From Alphaproteobacteria bacterium (lineage in GTDB: Bacteria; Pseudomonadota; Alphaproteobacteria; Micropepsales; Micropepsaceae), in contig JAFKEW010000051.1 of the NCBI GenBank assembly GCA_017308375.1, positions 22,008-86,007 on the forward strand: a stretch of 64,000 nucleotides of DNA, written 5' to 3'. The translations under genes were made by a program, and so were the position numbers. The notes under the pieces are model-generated. The model worked only from the letters and a program-made list of their open reading frames with translations. It made no database searches and was not told the origin of the DNA. Below are positions 63,154 to 64,000 of this stretch, piece by piece. Positions within the stretch are counted from its first letter, which is position 1, and the number at the start of each line of letters is the position of its first letter.

Positions 63154-63169
63154 CCTCCTTTTCAGGAGG
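63154..63169 (-). promoter_or_regulatory. GNRA-capped hairpin upstream of amtB
   Basis: On the minus strand CCTCCT and AGGAGG form a perfect 6-bp stem closed by GAAA, a stable tetraloop. It is about 113 bp upstream of the amtB ATG. If transcribed it may stabilise or regulate the leader. The arm AGGAGG is also a perfect anti-16S sequence. Confidence 0.4.
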
Positions 63170-63269
63170 TATTGTGGCCACCCCGATCGCCGCATTCTTG
63201 TGCAGCATGCCTTGTGTGCACAAATTTTGCGCAGCTTGCATCGTGTCCTGCCCCGGCTAGGTTAGCCGG

Positions 63270-64000
63270 ATGAGCATGGAACAAGTCGATGTGATCGTGG
63301 GCGGCGGCGGCATGGTGGGGCTGACGCTCGCCATCGCGCTCGCCAAAGGCGGTTTGCAGGTGGTGGTGTGCGATCCCTTGCGGCCGGAGACCGTGCTGGA
63401 TGCTGCCTTCGATGGCCGGGTCAGTGCACTCGCCTATTCCTCGGTCCGGATGTTTCAGGCGCTTGGCCTGTGGCAGGGGCTGGAGCCCCATGCACAGCCG
63501 ATCAACGATATTCTGGTCACCGATGCGGGGCTGGACCGGCCGGCCTCCCCCTTCTCGCTGCATTTCGATCATCGCGAAGTCGGTGTGCCGCTCGGCCACA
63601 TCGCTGAGAACCGTCACATCCGCGCGGCGCAATTCGCGGGCCTTTGCGATGGCGTGCGCCTGATCGCACCCGCCGCACTGACAGCGCTAGAGGATGCGGG
63701 CGGCGGCATTCTCGCCACCTTGTCGAACGGCGATCAGATACGCGCGCGGCTTGCCGTGGCCGCCGATGGCCGCGCCTCGCCGATGCGCGATGCGCAAGGC
63801 ATTGGCGTTGTCGGCTGGTCCTATCCGCAGACTGGCATCGTTGCGACCGTCGAACATGAAAAGCCGCATCGCGGCGTGGCCTATGAACATTTCCTGCCCT
63901 CCGGCCCCTTTGCCATTCTGCCGCTGCCGGGGCGGCGGTCGTCCCTGGTATGGACGGAGGATACGCGCATCGCGCCGTCGCTGATCGCGATGGATGAAGA
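63270..64000 (+). CDS. UbiH/UbiF family FAD-dependent hydroxylase, N-terminal part
   Basis: The first 243 codons of a flavin hydroxylase that runs off the right edge. The dinucleotide motif VIVGGGGMVGLTLAIALAKGG and the family blocks DGRVSALAYSSVRMFQALGLW and LAVAADGRASPMRDAQGI match UbiH/UbiF/COQ6 proteins, which hydroxylate the ubiquinone ring. The start is ATG 63270 or ATG 63276 with weak ribosome sites. It is divergent from amtB. The ubiH-amtB-aminotransferase-ftsK order is typical of alphaproteobacteria. Confidence 0.88.
   Translation, partial: MSMEQVDVIVGGGGMVGLTLAIALAKGGLQVVVCDPLRPETVLDAAFDGRVSALAYSSVRMFQALGLWQGLEPHAQPINDILVTDAGLDRPASPFSLHFDHREVGVPLGHIAENRHIRAAQFAGLCDGVRLIAPAALTALEDAGGGILATLSNGDQIRARLAVAADGRASPMRDAQGIGVVGWSYPQTGIVATVEHEKPHRGVAYEHFLPSGPFAILPLPGRRSSLVWTEDTRIAPSLIAMDE

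Overview
The window is a high-GC stretch of chromosome with dense, ordinary bacterial coding. I see no phage structural genes, CRISPR array, rRNA or tRNA. Gene families and gene order point to an alphaproteobacterium: irr divergent from fabA-fabB-fabI, metX-metW, hisC-tyrC-DUF2125, argH-lptM-lysA-TIGR02302, ftsE-ftsX, a class II ribonucleotide reductase, and ubiH-amtB-aminotransferase-ftsK. The order or genus cannot be fixed from the sequence alone.

Layout. 1-9.5 kb is an accessory catabolic region: a partial flavin-dependent monooxygenase, two tandem amidases, an alcohol dehydrogenase, a metallo-hydrolase/GST/GST operon, a TauD-type dioxygenase, an SDR and a HAD protein. 9.7-12.8 kb is an iron/peroxide block: DUF3501, an HdrD/GlpC-like Fe-S protein, a short rubrerythrin and the iron regulator Irr, with Irr-box-like sites in front of both the rubrerythrin and irr. 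13-15.8 kb is fabA-fabB-fabI for unsaturated fatty acid and general fatty acid synthesis. 16-32.5 kb holds housekeeping genes (carA, dnaG, rpoD, panD, gloB, metX/metW, hisC, tyrC) with small orphan genes between them. 32.5-39.8 kb carries nrdJ, an acyltransferase, ydcF, ftsX/ftsE, a zinc-ribbon protein and a phosphoribosyltransferase. 40-45.7 kb is a translationally coupled argH-lptM-lysA-TIGR02302 operon divergent from a TlpA-like thioredoxin. 45.7-55.9 kb mixes a serine hydrolase, an MFS pump, a methyltransferase, a hydroxyacyl-CoA dehydrogenase with ETF, a cytochrome c, small enzymes and an HWE-type sensor kinase. 56-64 kb has a secreted phosphodiesterase and a DUF3617 protein sitting between two copies of the ftsK 3' end, then ftsK, an aminotransferase, amtB and the start of a UbiH-type hydroxylase.

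The observations most worth following are: (1) the rubrerythrin/Fe-S/DUF3501 cassette with Irr-box-like sites; (2) the 42-bp duplication of the ftsK 3' end flanking a two-gene insert; (3) two near-identical palindromic operators between ftsE and the zinc-ribbon gene, one of which matches the CtrA consensus; (4) REP-like palindromes with compensatory base changes, including an inverted doublet; (5) a LexA-type direct repeat abutting a promoter for nrdJ. All regulatory calls were made by reading the sequence and have not been tested.
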